Shown here: in pieces, positions 24,009 to 36,989 of the stretch | Numbering within the stretch: position 1 is the stretch's first letter | Layout: each line of letters begins with the position of its first letter | Assembly: GCA_023525975.1 (NCBI GenBank) | Contig: JAKNSE010000032.1 | Span: 310,001 to 374,000, forward strand | DNA from: Smallanthus sonchifolius | Lineage: Eukaryota; Streptophyta; Magnoliopsida; Asterales; Asteraceae | DNA: 64,000 bases | Direction of reading: 5' to 3' | Position numbers and translations under genes: made by a program | Notes under the pieces: generated by a model | Databases searched by the model: none | What the model saw: the letters and a program-made list of their open reading frames with translations, nothing else | Told to the model about the DNA's origin: nothing

Positions 24009-24557
24009 ATGCAATGAAAGGTCTAGTTGTTATAAGATGTGTAATAAAATGAATTCAGATGACATGTTTGTTGTATGAATTGAGGGCATTCAATTAAGAA
24101 GTGAATTATTATAAGAAATCTTTATTATAATACATGAATGGTACGTGTCGATTTATGGTGAAATCTAGATTTTTATTTTCCGTCTCTCTTCTATTAAATA
24201 ACTCTCTTTCATATTAAATAATAATGATAATGATTTTAAATAATTAAATATCTAAAATTTTATTAAAACTTACTAAATAGTAATAAGATTTCAGTTATAA
24301 CTTATCTTAAAATATAATTTTATAATTCCTAAATATTCATTATTTGTTATTTATAGATCTTAAATCTTTATTATTTGATATTTATAATTTTTAAATCCTT
24401 ATTATTTCTTACTTCATCAATGGTGTTGATGACATTCAACATACAATTTTCACAGAAACTGTTTGTTTATAACAAGTTGGATTTATTCTGACTGCAATAC
24501 ATGAGTTTCTAACGTAGTAGGAAATATATCTAATTTGATTTCTTTGAGTATCATATG
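24009..24557. other. 3' flank of lectin kinase copy 2
   Basis: The first 120 bp align with the 3' flank of copy 1 (4128-4270), including AATGCAATGAAAGGTCT, so the duplication covers more than the coding part. Further right the sequence is AT-rich without a gene. The stretch ending TCTAATTTGATTT near 24541 again matches copy 1 flank near 4287. Confidence 0.6.
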
Positions 24558-25179
24558 TAGGGCTGTAAACGAACCGAACCGAACGAAGCCTTGTTCGTGT
24601 TCGTTCGTTAAGTATTGAACTTGTTCACGAACACTAACCGAACAAAATTTCATGTTCATGTTCGTTCATTAAGGAAATGGGTTTGTTCACGAACGGTTCA
24701 TGGACGTTATCGAACGGAGCGTTGCTTAGGACTTTTGATGTCAACCCTAATGCTTACATGATTTAGGATTGAGGGAAGCTTACATTATCTAGAATTGAGA
24801 ACTTAGAAGCCATAATCGAGTAATAGTGGATAGGGAAATGATGCATAAAAATTTTAAAAAATAAAGAATATAAAATGTTTAGATAAAATAAAATAGAAAT
24901 ATACAAAAATCTTAATGAACATCTTAAACAAACGAAAATGAACAAACATAAACGAACGAACGTTCACGAACAGCTTACCGAACGTTCACGAATAGATTAC
25001 CTGAACGTTCACAAACATAATTGAACGAACGAGAGCTCTGTTCATGTTCATTCATTTAGTTAATCAAACGAAATTTCTTATTTATGTTCGTTCATTTATT
25101 AAACGAACGAACGTAAACGAACTTCCCGCCGAACGGTTCATGAACTGTTCAATGAACGTTCAGTTCGTTTACATCTCTA
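24558..25179. mobile_element. hAT MITE
   Basis: The ends are TAGGGCTGTAAACGAAC on the left and TTAGAGATGTAAACGAAC on the right, read inward, with an exact 8-bp TSD ATCATATG at 24550-24557 and 25180-25187. The subterminal regions are full of GTTCGTTC/GAACGAAC motifs. The 622 bp have no transposase. It splits sequence homologous to the 3' flank of kinase copy 1 (GGAAGTAGAAGGGC at 25202 and 4309), so it inserted after the duplication. Confidence 0.88.
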
Positions 25180-25187
25180 ATCATATG

Positions 25188-25627
25188 GCAAATGCTAATT
25201 CGGGAAGTAGAAGGGCCAGGGGCACCCTCTCAACAAAAAATTACCACCGTAAAAGCAGACAAAAATTTTATGAGGCCCCAAACTTATTTCAATCAGGCAA
25301 AACAAAAATTTAATAAGGTCCTCTTCTCTGTTTATTAGAAACCTTTTCTGACATTGTGCGGCGTTTACGGGAGTTAGAATGTGAAGAAGATGATGATGGG
25401 TAAGTACAAGAAGATATGAGAGCATTTTTGTAATTAGGCTCCTCTAATAAAAAAAGGTCCACCGTCTAAAAACATGTGGTTAACATCAGCTTAAACTTGC
25501 TAGAGTCATTATTTTCTATTTATTTTATTTTTATATTTGTTTAATTTAGTTTAACAAAACGGATTATCTTTACTTTTTTTATTTACACAAATTAAAGAGA
25601 TAATTACTACACACTAACCTTACATAT

Positions 25628-25672
<45 letters not shown>

Positions 25673-26529
25673 AGAAGCTTTGGATTTAAGATTTGATCTA
25701 TTCTTTGAATGATTGGAAAACAGGCTAGTAAAACATTGTCTCAAGTAGAATTTGGATTTGTAAACGTATGTGAATGTTACCTACATGTATTTAAATAGAT
25801 AATTCGTGTTCAATCCATCCTGTTACTCTAATATTTGTAGTGTGTAATATACTAAAGTGAAAATTAAATCATCAAGATACTTTCATTTATGCATACGTTT
25901 GTATTTCTGTGAGTATGGTTAAGTTAATCATGAACATCACAAAAATGGGGGAGGTACGTTTAGTGTGATCATCGTACATTTAAATATATTAGATTAGCTT
26001 GTCGATCGAGGAAAATAACGTTAGAGATTAAATGAGTTAGGTGACGCGGGAGTGTGGGCTCGATCTAATCCAATGTTATTTGGTTTTAATTTTAATTGGG
26101 CCTTAATTTCTTGTTTATGTGCTTGATTAATGGACTTTCAATTAAAATTGCTGGGCTCACTTAATTTTTGGAATTGGGCCTGAGTGTGATCCAAATTGGC
26201 TTCGTTCCTGTTCGATATTACAGTGCCGCAAGGGGTCTGTGTTTCATTCATGTTTGAGATTTAACCCTATGCGATATTCTACTGTACGAAGGATATCAGT
26301 CTCTGTTTCATCCATGTTCGAGATTTAACCCTAATTTGAATTTTGGAGTATCAGTCTGTAGTTTATGGTTTGTGTTCTTTTCGAACCAGAGTGGTGAAGC
26401 TTGAAGAAAAACGGCCGGTATTTTTTTGCTATCGGGGTGTGGGGGGGACTATAAAAATTACGGCCGAATACGTATAAATTAACACTACTGAGCGAAAAAT
26501 AGGGGGGGCGAGCCTCGGCCCTCACTAAG
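25188..26529. other. Intergenic, with a microsatellite
   Basis: No gene supported. A compound (TA)n(CA)n microsatellite lies at about 25632-25672. Between 26210 and 26350 a block with GTTTCATTCATGTTTGAGATT and GTTTCATCCATGTTCGAGATT is present twice, a local duplication of about 75 bp. Confidence 0.5.
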
Positions 26530-26790
26530 CTTCGCCCAGGGGCGGAGTTACGTGGTTCGGAATGGGGTCAAGTGACCCAGTATTTTTGCATTTTATGTGG
26601 AACGTATAGTGCGGAATTTTTTTTACCCCCGTCAATTTTGAAAGATGAACCCATAAATAAAATTTGGCATACATCAAAAAACAAATCCCATATTCTGCCC
26701 AGTGGTTTCCCACCTTTAATCCGCGTTATCAAGGTCACGAGTTCGAACCTCACCAGTAACATTTTTTCCAATTTTTAACTTTTAAGGAAA
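26530..26790. repeat. hAT-like terminus and tRNA-like box, decayed
   Basis: CAGGGGCGGAGTTACG at about 26529 is a hAT-type terminal sequence (compare 37003). At 26698-26760 a CCCAGTGGTTTCCCACC string followed by GAGTTCGAACCTC resembles A and B boxes of a tRNA-derived repeat. No paired end or TSD could be fixed. Confidence 0.35.
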
Positions 26791-27237
26791 GCCAAATTCA
26801 AGCCCAGCATTTCCTCCTTCTCGTAAGTTAACAGGGCTGAAGTCAGAAATCATAATCCCTAATTCACGCCTCTTCGTCTTCTTCTTTACTCCACCGGTCG
26901 ATTCGTGATTCAGAATTGTTATTTTTTACTCCACCAATCGATTCGTTATTCACAGGCGAAAGCAAGAGATATTCTCCACTGAGAAAGTAAGAATTTGTAG
27001 TTCCCTCTTTTTCCGTTTCTTTAATTTGTGTAAATTCTTTTCATGAGTTTTAGTTTGCTTCATATGATTACAATGATTCATGTGTTTTTTCAGTAGTTTG
27101 TTATTTTATAGGGGTCAGAAAAACTGCAACTGAATCTTTTGATGTACAAGTAGGATTTGAGCAAATGATTTAAAATAAAAAAATATCAGAGCTGCAATAC
27201 CCCAAAGAAATGAAAAAGATTGTCATTTTGGTTTGAA
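26791..27237. other. Unassigned sequence
   Basis: Contains a near-duplicate block (TACTCCACCGGTCGATTCGT and TACTCCACCAATCGATTCGT, about 26886 and 26928). Nothing else recognised. Confidence 0.4.
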
Positions 27238-27270
27238 CTAGGTTCTTATCACCCGCGCGTTGCGGCGGGA
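27238..27270 (-). mobile_element. Helitron 3' end, minus strand
   Basis: Read on the minus strand this gives a hairpin, CCCGCCGCAACGCGCGGG, then a short spacer and CTAG followed by T, the Helitron 3' signature. The other end could not be placed, so only the terminus is annotated. Confidence 0.5.
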
Positions 27271-27822
27271 ACGAACTTGTTTTGCCATGTTATACTACAT
27301 AACTATACATTGAAAGTTTGTCAAAATTTACATTAGGGCTACTCCTTTTATTTGCCATGTTATACTAACGGTTGAGTCTTTATCTTAAACATAACCATAC
27401 ATTGAAAGTTTGTCAAAATTTACATTAGGGGCTACTTCTTTTACCAACTGCACCCAAAAATTACATCTAAACACTGTTAAAATGGCTAACTATATCGACC
27501 CATATGCAACAAAATACAAACTACATTGAAGAACCACATCCAAAAAGACCCAAGGAAATTACATGATAACACAAACTACATTGAAGAACCAAATTCAATA
27601 AGACCAAATGCAACTAAAAATTACATCAAAATATAGTTGAACTCGCTACATTGAAGCCTTCGCCCATGTTCGGAACCCTAATTTGGATTACACGAATTCT
27701 ATATGTGATTTGGTTTTCTGTGCGATATTCTACGTATGAATTCTGTCTTGTGGTTCATCCAGTTTTAGGAACTAATCCTAATTTCTTAGTTTGGTGATCT
27801 GCTTTGGTGTTTGGGTCGTGAA
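27271..27822. other. Possible Helitron body with a short tandem duplication
   Basis: A block containing TTTGCCATGTTATACTA and CATTGAAAGTTTGTCAAAAT occurs twice (about 27279 and 27352). ACTACATTGAAGAACCA also recurs. No coding sequence. Confidence 0.45.
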
Positions 27823-28173
27823 CAGTGGCGGAACTTGAACAATTAATTTTGGTGGCCGAAAAGATTACACATAAAAAGACCAAATTTTTTTCATTAAATA
27901 GAGACCTAAAATAAACAATTCTTACACATAAGGTAAAGGAAGATTAATTATAACTCAACCCGATGACCTATAAGGTCTTTAAATTCATCCTTAGTGGGCT
28001 TAGTGAAAATAAGTTTGGTTTTTATTTGGATCAGGAGGGGCCCAAATGCTATAACTAATACGAAATAAATTTAGTAAGCCAAAATCAATACTTATAAGCA
28101 AAATTTGTGTGTGTGTGGGGGGGGGACCCTCTGGCCTCCACTATTTTTCACCCACGGTGGTGAACCGCCAACG
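27823..28173. mobile_element. Decayed hAT-like MITE
   Basis: CAGTGGCGGAACTTGAAC at the left is a hAT-type end. A possible right partner, CCGCCAACG, lies at about 28165-28173. The flanking octamers do not match, so this rests on the ends alone. Confidence 0.35.
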
Positions 28174-28799
28174 ATGACCATGGATGTTACAATTTTGCAC
28201 AATGGTGAAGATGTGCTACTAGCAACAAATTGAATCTGGGACTGTGCAGAAACGGTATATTACAAAAGTATTTGGTGAATTTGCAGAAAGCATTGATGGG
28301 ATGTTTGGCTGAAACTCGCACACTTGAATACGGTCAAGGTTTTGTTCAATATTAGAGTGCAGGAAGAAGGCCATTGGGTGATGTTTATAGTGGAATCAAC
28401 TCGTATAAGTCCTGTGTTAAGGGGGATGTGGTGGTTGCTAAAAACTGAATTTCGTGTAAAGTATAGGGATGTAGTAAAATAAATAGACAGATGAAAGTAA
28501 AAAATGGGTAATCAGGGATGTAGTAAAAATAAATAGACAGTTTAAACTATTATCTATTCATTAATTTTTAAAACATATAAATTCGTGTTTATAGTGGTAG
28601 GAAATCTATATGGTTTAATACGGGCCTAAACATGACCTTGAGATTGGATTAGGCTGAGCTGTAGATTTCTGAGTGTGAGACCCATAGATAGAATGATAGC
28701 GGTATAATATAATAATAAAACACAAATCAGGGGCATGATAAGTTAGTGGTTGGGTTTAATCGGAGAGAAATATCAATTGTTACAGTTAACGCGTATGTA
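28174..28799. other. Spacer, nothing recognised
   Basis: AT-rich. A phrase with GGGATGTAGTAAAATAAATAGACAG occurs twice (about 28467 and 28511) as a 40-bp-scale duplication. Confidence 0.4.
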
Positions 28800-30063
28800 T
28801 ATTTAAGTTGTTAAGTGAATGAGAGTGTGAAAGCAAGTTTCCAGATATGATTCCATTGCAAAATATTTTTTGAGACGAAAAACGGCAAGTGTGGGGATGT
28901 GATGAGTGTGTGATTGTATGAAAGTTATTATGTTTAATTTCATATTCTTACTCGAATTATTGTATGGAACGCGTTTACTTTGCATGTGATTATGATTTAT
29001 TGGTGCTTGAATGCTAAGTACGTGTTTTGGAAACATTTGGGAGGAAGTAGAAGGAATGGACTTGAAACTATGCAAAGATGGAGGCTTATCACGAAGTTCT
29101 ATAGTGCAAAACTTGACAAAAGTATATCCTGAGCTAGAAAATGAGTTACGAGACCCATAAAATATCGATTTTGGGTGTTTCGACGAGCTGAGTATGAATT
29201 TTATGTTTTGGCGTAGCCTACGCTGGATTTTGTGTTTTTTTCCCATATATTCAAGGTGTAACCCTAGAGACCGTCATCATTCGTTCTTGGGAGTTTCTTG
29301 GACGATGAAAGGGTTATTTTGAGCATTCCAAAGAGTTTCTAGTTGTTTAGTTGATGTTTTGTCATTCCGGATTAAGTTTTAAAGGTACAATCATGTTTAT
29401 GCGTGGCTAAACCGCGTGTGGCTTCCTCCGGGCGGATGGTTCGTTTAGGTTTCATGTTTTGATTCAGTTTGTTTATGATTTTAGATATGTTATTTTCTGA
29501 CAATACTTAATAGACTGATGTATCGGTTAATTTAAGCAGTTTATTTATGTGCTTTGAGTTTTCTGCTTTAAAATCTTGTTCGGTTGATGATAAAACCTAG
29601 TAGCCGCGTGGGGTGACTAAAGGGGGGTAAACTTGGTACTATAAATTGGGCAATTGAATTATACTGGTTATGACAAACTAGTTGTATAGGTTTGCTGACA
29701 ACATGTCTTCAATTACTATTTTAACTGGTTTTCTAACACTATGTCTATGTGGTGTCCAATTGAATAACTGAGTTTTCCATAAACTTAGAACCTGAAGTTT
29801 GGAGGTGGTTGCATCTTTATTTAATTTGAATTTGAATTTAAAGAAATTTCTAAACTAAATCAAGTTTTCTTTCCACCAATTTCTTACGGATTCGACAACC
29901 CTACTTCTCTGTCTATAGTAAAATAGCTAAGGATTGGTTTTTAATTATATATTTGATTAGCCTTCGACACACGATTAGGTAACTTAAACAACCAATCAGA
30001 CTTCTATATTTAGTTGATCAACTGGATCTCTTCTTTAGTCGTTACTAACTTTGTTCGAGGGTC
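28800..30063 (+). mobile_element. Possible Athila-like gypsy LTR relic
   Basis: The phrasing resembles Athila LTRs: CATGTTTATGCGTGGCTAAACC near 29391 and CTTACGGATTCGACAACCCTACTT near 29883, in the expected order. No partner LTR, PBS or TSD was found. A 147-codon ORF on the minus strand (29246-28803) has no recognisable content and is not annotated as a gene. Confidence 0.35.
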
Positions 30064-30067
30064 AACT

Positions 30068-30470
30068 GGAATCTTTGTTTTGTTACTATCCACCATGCTT
30101 GCATATTCGAGAATCTTGTTTGTTAGTCAGATTGTTTGATAAATATTTCACCCCATCTTGGGTGACCTCTATTCCCAGATAGTATGCCAATAACCCTAAG
30201 TAACTCATGTCAAATTTTTCTTCCATTTGAGATTTGATGTATTCAATTTCTTTCTTTAGAGTTCCTGTTACAATCAGGTCATTAACATACACTCCAATTA
30301 ACAAGGTTGAATCTTTGTTCTTCCTGGTATAAATTGTCTCCTTCAATGTGTATTTCTTGAATTCAAGTGATTTTAATGCGTGATCTATTTCATATTTCAT
30401 GTATGTGGTGCTTGTCTCAGCCCATATAAAGCTTTGGAAAGTTTATTCACCTTTTCTTCATCCAGATTTC
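30068..30470 (-). pseudogene. Copia RT fragment
   Basis: Minus-strand sequence encodes the copia RT palm region, with GVYVNDLIVTG (the active-site YVDD changed to YVND) and LGLLAYYLGIEV. Just upstream are frame-broken pieces matching the residues before the palm. No LTRs are assigned. It is a different lineage from the neighbouring copia relic, which has the GEMNFFLSLQ type. Confidence 0.75.
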
Positions 30471-30649
30471 ACAAAACCTTTAGGTTGTGAAACATTACTT
30501 GTGATTGTTTTTGGGGATGAAATTACGATTGCGACTACGACATTTGCTGTTAATTATGAGGACGAAAGAGATTGATTTTGAGGGAGGGAATTCGTTTTTT
30601 GCGATTACCTAAAGGGAGTGAACGCATAAAACCCCTCGTTGTGTTTTAT
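30471..30649. other. Spacer between two copia fragments
   Basis: No coding content recognised. Confidence 0.4.
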
Positions 30650-31347
30650 TAGGATCGGTGATTCCATTTTAAAACTGTTGTATGAGTTCTTTGATTATTT
30701 TCATATACATCTGAGCACTTCATAGCCATCATGGAATCATGAAATTTGAATCTATAAAGTATGTCATTCACATACTTAGCTTGATTAATGAATATACAAT
30801 GATGAATTTGCTTGAGTTGTAAACTCAAAAAGAAGTTCATCTCGCCAATTGAATTAGTAACGAAAATTATGTCATCCACATAAACTTGTACAAGAAGTAG
30901 GTCATAATTTATTTATTTTTTCTGATGAAGAGAGTTTGATCTATCTTGCCTCTTTGAAAACCATGCTCAAGTAGATGGCTTGATAAAGTCTCATACCAAA
31001 CTATAGGAGCTTGATGAAGAACGTATAAAGCTTTATCTAACTTGAAGATTATATCAGGTTAAACGTGATCCTCAAATCCTGATGGTTGGCATACATACAC
31101 TTCTTCTCTAACTTTTCCATAAAGAAAATAACTTTTTACATCAACTTGATAAACCATGAAATCCTTAGAAGCATAATATGCAAAGAAGTGCCTTATGGCT
31201 TCAAGTTTGACAACATGAGCAAAAACATCATCATACCCTATTCCATCTTCTTATGTGTAATCTTGAGCTAGTAGTCTTGCTTTATTTCTAACCACAATAC
31301 CCATGTGATCCTTTTTTATTTTAAACACCTATTTGGTACTAAAGGAT

Positions 31348-32220
31348 TGTTGGAAATTTAGTGAAAATAGGTTTTTCACTAACTTTGATGAATGAGATTT
31401 CGATCCTCAAGTTGAAGTGGTTAGATTGAAAATTTTGGAACTTGGTGTCTCTAATTGTAATTTGTTACATCTTTTGTGTAAATATGTAACAATTGATTTA
31501 ATTAATGTCATAATTAAAAATGCCTTTTGATTTCTCTTCTTAATGGCATGTGTTTATTACTATTAATTTGGAGTAAAGTAAATTTTAATTATACCTCTTG
31601 GTTTTATTTCTATGGATTAATAAAGAACATGTTGGTTGATTTCTAAAGAGAAGAAAAACTTTAGAAAAAAAAATACACTTTAGAAAAGAGAGAAAATCTT
31701 GTTCTTACCAAGTTTCATAGAATTGAGAGATTAGTTCACTCTAATTCTTCCACCATCACCATCAAAATCTTTTTCCTACCATTTCTAAATACATAACTAC
31801 CCGGTGATACCTCGATTGCGTGGACATCTCTGGCAGTACACGTACTGTTCATGTTGTTGTACCCTGGGAGACAGACGCGTTCGTCTAAGAGGAGGTGCGA
31901 AATCTTTTTAAGGGACCCGTGTTGAACACGAATCCTCAACCAAAACCGTCAACATTTTTAGTTTGTTAATTGTGCAGTCAAGGAGCATAGTTGAAGACTC
32001 AACGTGGTGAAAACTCGAGTCAAGAATATTCAAGAAAGCGTTCGTTGGAGGGGCTAAAGACATCGGTTGAATTAATTTGGCATATATAAATTGTAGTTTA
32101 TATCTTTTTCCATTCGGTTTTGTGTATGGCATTGTACTGTTTATTTTCCATGATTAACGAGAGTATCGTTAATATTATTTTATTATTATTTTATAATAAA
32201 AAGTGACCCAGATTCCTACA
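31348..32220 (+). repeat. 5' LTR of the 5.6-kb element
   Basis: 873 bp, TG...CA. Its right 530 bp match 36497-36989. It contains a segment of about 38 bp (near 31831-31868) that is missing from the right LTR. Confidence 0.85.
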
Positions 32221-32439
32221 ATCTTAAAACAGACTTTCATGAAATTGTTTGTTACAATTTTAAAACCTTTTATCAAGGATTTTGGTTTCATGAAAGATTA
32301 AAATAAAATAAAAAGATTTAGATTTTTTGGTAAAATCGTGCAATTTTTTTTTGGGAAATTCGTGTGTAGTACAACGTTATGTTTGGATTTTTATAAAGAT
32401 TGGAGTACAATCTTAAATCCTATACCGTGTTACAAAACG

Positions 32440-33260
32440 AATGGTTTGATTCAACCATTTTGGTTTTAAAACGATTGCTAATCGTTTATTTTCTACGCAA
32501 GGGCGCTAGAAACGGTTTATGTTATAAACTATATTTTAAAACCATATGTTTAAAACGTTTTTAGTAAACGTTTAGCTTTCTAAACAACGTGTTTAATTAT
32601 TTAACATGAGTGTTAGATATGATTTAAAAAAGATATGGTTAAAAACGTTTTATGTAAACGTTCTTTCCAACATGTGAGTTAGTGATGACTATATTTATAA
32701 AACAATAACTGTTTTGTGTAAACATTTATTTTGTGGCATGAGTATTAAAATTTGGTGAATTTTAAACTCATACGTTTTAAAAACGTTTAACCATATAACA
32801 TGCATGTTAGATATGGTTTATATTTTTATAATCATCTAGAAATATGGATTTTGGATAGTTTAAAACTATTTTGTTAATACCATGTGTAAAGGTTTGAGCA
32901 AAACTAGTATTGTTTTAAAAAATGTTTTAAAGCATGTGTTTTGCAATAAAAAAATGTTAGTGAGTTATTTTATGCAAACCGACAAATTTAAAACGATTTT
33001 TGTAATTGTTTATTTTCTAACAATCGTGTTAGACCCGGTTTAATTTGCATAAACGGAAGCTTTAAAGTGGTTTTTGTAACCATTTACGTCTAGCAATCGG
33101 GTTAGAAATGGTTTATTTTATACAAACAAATAAAGCTTTAAAACGATTTTTGTAATTGTTCATGTCTAACAGTCATGTTGGAATTGGTTTATTGTGTTAA
33201 ACCTTACATTTTAAAGCGATTTGGAATCGTTTTAATTTTTAATTAGCGTGACATAGACCA
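32440..33260. repeat. Diverged tandem repeats of about 75-100 bp in the element leader
   Basis: Successive units share a theme of TTTAAAACGATTTTTGTAATTGTT, a TAACA(A/G)TC(G/A)TGTTAGA-like block and TGGTTTA. The last three units (about 33010-33210) align best, at about 75 bp each. Earlier units are more diverged. Confidence 0.6.
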
Positions 33261-34009
33261 GTTTTTTAATAAAACTATTTTGGAGTTTATGTTGTTGATT
33301 TTGTAATGTTTAAACAATTGCAAAGCTAAAAAATGTTTTGAAAGAATAAAACATATGTTTTAATTATAAATTGGTTCGCTACTCGTGCGAGAAGTAGAAT
33401 GTACTAAACCATGTAATAGTCTCGGGGAGACTATTTGGTGAAAAACAACTAAATGTTGTTATGAATAGTTCTATTTGTTCAAATATAACCACTTGTGAGT
33501 AGGTAATTATATAAACAACTTTGTTGTTTTGTTTTGGTCAATTTTGTGACCATTCAAGTTTAGAGTTTTAAATGAAACGAGTAACTTAATATGTGTGCAT
33601 GGAGTTTATGGAGGGAGTACCCCAAGACATGCTACAAGACGATATTATTGAGATGATTTTGATTTGATGAATTTATCATTTATATATCCGTTTAAATTAT
33701 TATTAATTTAAATGTTTTATATTTTATATTTTATTTTGTTTTGTGTTCAATATCTTCGGATAACACATACATTTTAAACAAATAAATAAATCAATAATCT
33801 ATGAAAGACGTAAAATATACATTTTATGATAAATAATGTTAAACCATGTGGGATATGGTTTAAACGGATAATGTAAGAAGTGATTTGCACACCTACAACT
33901 TGAAAAGTTGTTACCTTCTCTAATGAGATAAGACAAATTACATAAATATGAGATATCTAACATTCTTCATATGAATACCTCTGAGTGGTATATTCGTGGG
34001 TAGCATCTT

Positions 34010-34410
34010 AACTCGCACACGCGCGTATGGCGTGGACGACGGGCGCGATGTGGCGCGTTGATGGCGCACTTGGTAGTTCGCACACTCGCATAAACAACGA
34101 ACCACTTTTGTATCTTGACCGCGTGCGCGTGGTCCGGAACATAGGTGGAGCGAGGTCGGTGGCGGCTGTTTGGGTCTCGTGTGGCGTGGGCGCCTTGAGG
34201 AGTCCGGGTGTCTGCATGGCTTGCCTGTTCGAACCGCATATATGTGTGGCATGGCTGCTTCTTGCGGGGCGCAAGCGCCTGGTGGCACTAGCCAACAATG
34301 AGGCGTGACTGCCATGTGGCGTGTCCTTATTGGGGAGCGCAAACCTGCGGGTGCATGGCGTCATAGCGTGGCTCATGGCGTACAAGTGGCGCGGTCCAGC
34401 ATATTCACAA
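34010..34410. other. GC-rich island inside the 5.6-kb element
   Basis: About 400 bp rich in GGCGTGG/GCGCG words within very AT-rich surroundings. ORFs are open on both strands because GC-rich DNA has few stop codons. None has a recognisable domain, so no gene is called. Confidence 0.6.
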
Positions 34411-36496
34411 GTGTGAATTTTGGCATAAGAAAAAATTATATGTTGATATAAATCTTTAATGAATCGAGTGAGATTCGTTACAAAAGATTTACCATTTGTT
34501 GTTGGAAGTAGTGGAGGTTTTAACCTTCGACTTAGGAGAGTATCCTAAATATACATAACTTCAAGGAAACAATAAGACAAGTGTGCAAATCACTTAAAGA
34601 CAAATGAGTTGAATGTCATGTTGTTAAGCATCAATCTAATTGATTTCATCTCAACATAAAAGTGATTGTACACTTGTACAATTCATCCTTTTGTGGGTGA
34701 TGAATGTGTTCACCAAAGTTACTCGAGTTAAGACTTATGGTTAAGTGTTTATGAGTTAATGGTGAAGCCTTGGAAATTAAAGGTAAACGGGTTATGTTCC
34801 TAACTTGAATGAAGAATAAGTCTCATGACTTGTCTATACTAAGGCTTGAATGTTGACAAGGAATATTGTGATATCCATTAAGGCTGTGAAGAATCAGAAT
34901 GATGCATCTTCTGTTCACATGCTTGAGTATTGTAGTCTAAAACATGCTAGACTAGTACTAGTTAATTATGATACCCCGAGGAGACAAATTAACTACAAAC
35001 ATTCACCATGTACTTAGACACAAGAAAGAATTTGTGTATGGATAAAAAAAATTATCTTCATTCAACATAAGGAGATTGATATAACTTATGAAAAAAATTG
35101 ATTAACTATATCGTGGTAAATGATGTTATCTAGTTTAATGAGGAGAACTCATACTGACTTAGAATCTTTCTAAGTTTGTGACTTATGACAAGGTTAGTTA
35201 AAACATTAGTAAGTGTTGGAAGCTTAAACTAAGGCATGTTTTGCTTTGGTTAGCTCATAAGCTCGTGTGAGCTAATGTAATTTGAGTTGAAACAATGATG
35301 AACTCATTAATGCAAAGATGTATATATTTTCATGAGTGTCTAAATGTCCTCATAAGTGAAGCTTGATCAAATAGCAAGAAATGTGGGGGAGAAGCTATTT
35401 AAGTAACAACCCTTTAGGGGTATGCTTGTGTGAGAAGTTTTCTCAAGAACATGTAAAAAGGGAGAACCTTTCATTACCCGTGTGGATGTTATCCGGTAAC
35501 TCTTAAATGTGGGGGTGACTTGCATTTGAATCTAGAAAGTTTGGCAATAAGTATTTGGTATTCCAATTTGATATTGCAAACGCCTAACCAAGTGGAGTAC
35601 AAAAAGGTCATAAGGAGTCTATCTAGTGTAACTAGTTACATGACTTGATGCTAATTGGTTAGAATCTTGCTAGATGTCCGATACCAAAGGCATAGTGGAG
35701 ATGTGTTCGCCTTGAAATGAGAATTGTACTCTTCAAAGACAGTCATTATAACAAGATGTTATAGTCTTAAAGAGAGTAACAATAGGGAATATTAACTTGC
35801 TAGTTAAGAACACATTATAACAACTCATCTCAATTGCAATTATATGTATTGACTTGATGAAGTGATTGATAAAGGGTATGGATCCAACAACCCGAGGGTT
35901 GATGAGAGATGGAGTTGTGGAATGAGACTATAGCCCATGAAAGACAGTATATGAAGGAAACCTAACTTAGTCAATAGAAGATCCCTAGATCTAAGTTCAA
36001 TAGGACAACCAACTCATATATCTAAGGGTGGTCACTGTGGGGGCATAGCTAAGTTGGTATATAAACTAATATATATGTTTAAATATATCCTCCTAAACTG
36101 TAAAGGGAGTTTAATTACTGCATAGTCCATTCCTATGACATCCAGTGACAAATTGTGAGGCTAAGTATAATATGTGGTAAATGATTTAGCTAAATCTCAG
36201 TAACCATGTTTGAGAGAAGTGGGGTCGCTGAGAATGGAATTGGGGGCACAATTCCTAGAGCTCTCGCAGAACCAGGAAAGTGTTCCATGACCATTATTGG
36301 ACACAACAGTGAGGGGATGTGCCCGACTAAGGAAGTCATGTGTGAAGTATATTGTCGCTTATACAAACCGCCGTAGGTTCAAGGAAATCGCGTCTACCAA
36401 TAGCTAGTAAGCTAAGTATGTTTCACAAGGGAAGGTTCAAAGGGTAACTCCTACCTATCCTATGCAAGACTCAACTGTCGAGGTGTCAAGGTTCAA

Positions 36497-36989
36497 AGAG
36501 AAAATCTTGTTCTTACCAAGTTTCATAGAATTGAGAGATGAGTTCTCTCTAATTCTTCCACCGTCACCATCAAAATCTTTTTCCTACCATTTCTACATAC
36601 ATAATTACCCGGTGATACCTCGAGTGCGTGGACATCGGGAGACAGACGCGTTCATCTAAGAGGAGGCGTGAAATCTGTTTTAAGGGACCCGTGTTGAACA
36701 CGAATCCTCAATCAAAACCGTCAACATTTTTAGTGTGTTAATTGTGCAGTCAAGGAGCATAGTTGAAGATTCAACGTGGTGAAGACTCGAGTCAAGAATA
36801 TTCAAAGCGTTCGTTGGAGGGGCTAAAGACATCGGTTGAATTAATTTGGCATATATAAATTGTAGTTTATATCTTTTTCCATTCGGTTTTGTGTATGACA
36901 TTGAACCGTTTATTTCCCATGATTAACGAGAGTATCGTTAATATTATTTTATTATTATTTTATAATAAAAAGTGACCTAGATTCCTACA
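36497..36989 (+). repeat. Partial 3' LTR of the 5.6-kb element
   Basis: It matches the right part of 31348-32220, starting at a short AGAGAAAATC stretch that also ends the internal sequence. This is consistent with a microhomology deletion that removed the LTR start and polypurine tract. Confidence 0.85.

Larger units (their letters stand above)
31348..36989 (+). mobile_element. Non-coding LTR retroelement (LARD-like), 5.6 kb
   Basis: Bracketed by the exact 5-bp TSD AGGAT (31343-31347 and 36990-36994). The LTR starts TGTTGGAAATTTAG and ends ATTCCTACA. The right LTR has lost its first 341 bp. No gag or pol is recognisable across 4.3 kb of interior. The left interior is made of diverged short tandem repeats, the middle contains a GC-rich island, and the right part resembles copia 3' leader sequence. 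No canonical PBS follows the left LTR. Confidence 0.85.

Noticed and set aside
27238..28480. Complete minus-strand Helitron ending near 28470
   Set aside because: The 3' end is convincing, but the candidate 5' end (a TCCCTATACT-like string near 28460) is too weak to define the element.
28803..29246. 147-codon minus-strand ORF
   Set aside because: Composition (Ser, His, Lys, Ile) fits antisense reading of an AT-rich LTR-like stretch, with no domain or conserved neighbour.
33938..34385. Several ORFs of 90-134 codons on both strands
   Set aside because: All lie in one GC-rich island where stop codons are rare. They overlap one another and show no recognisable motif.
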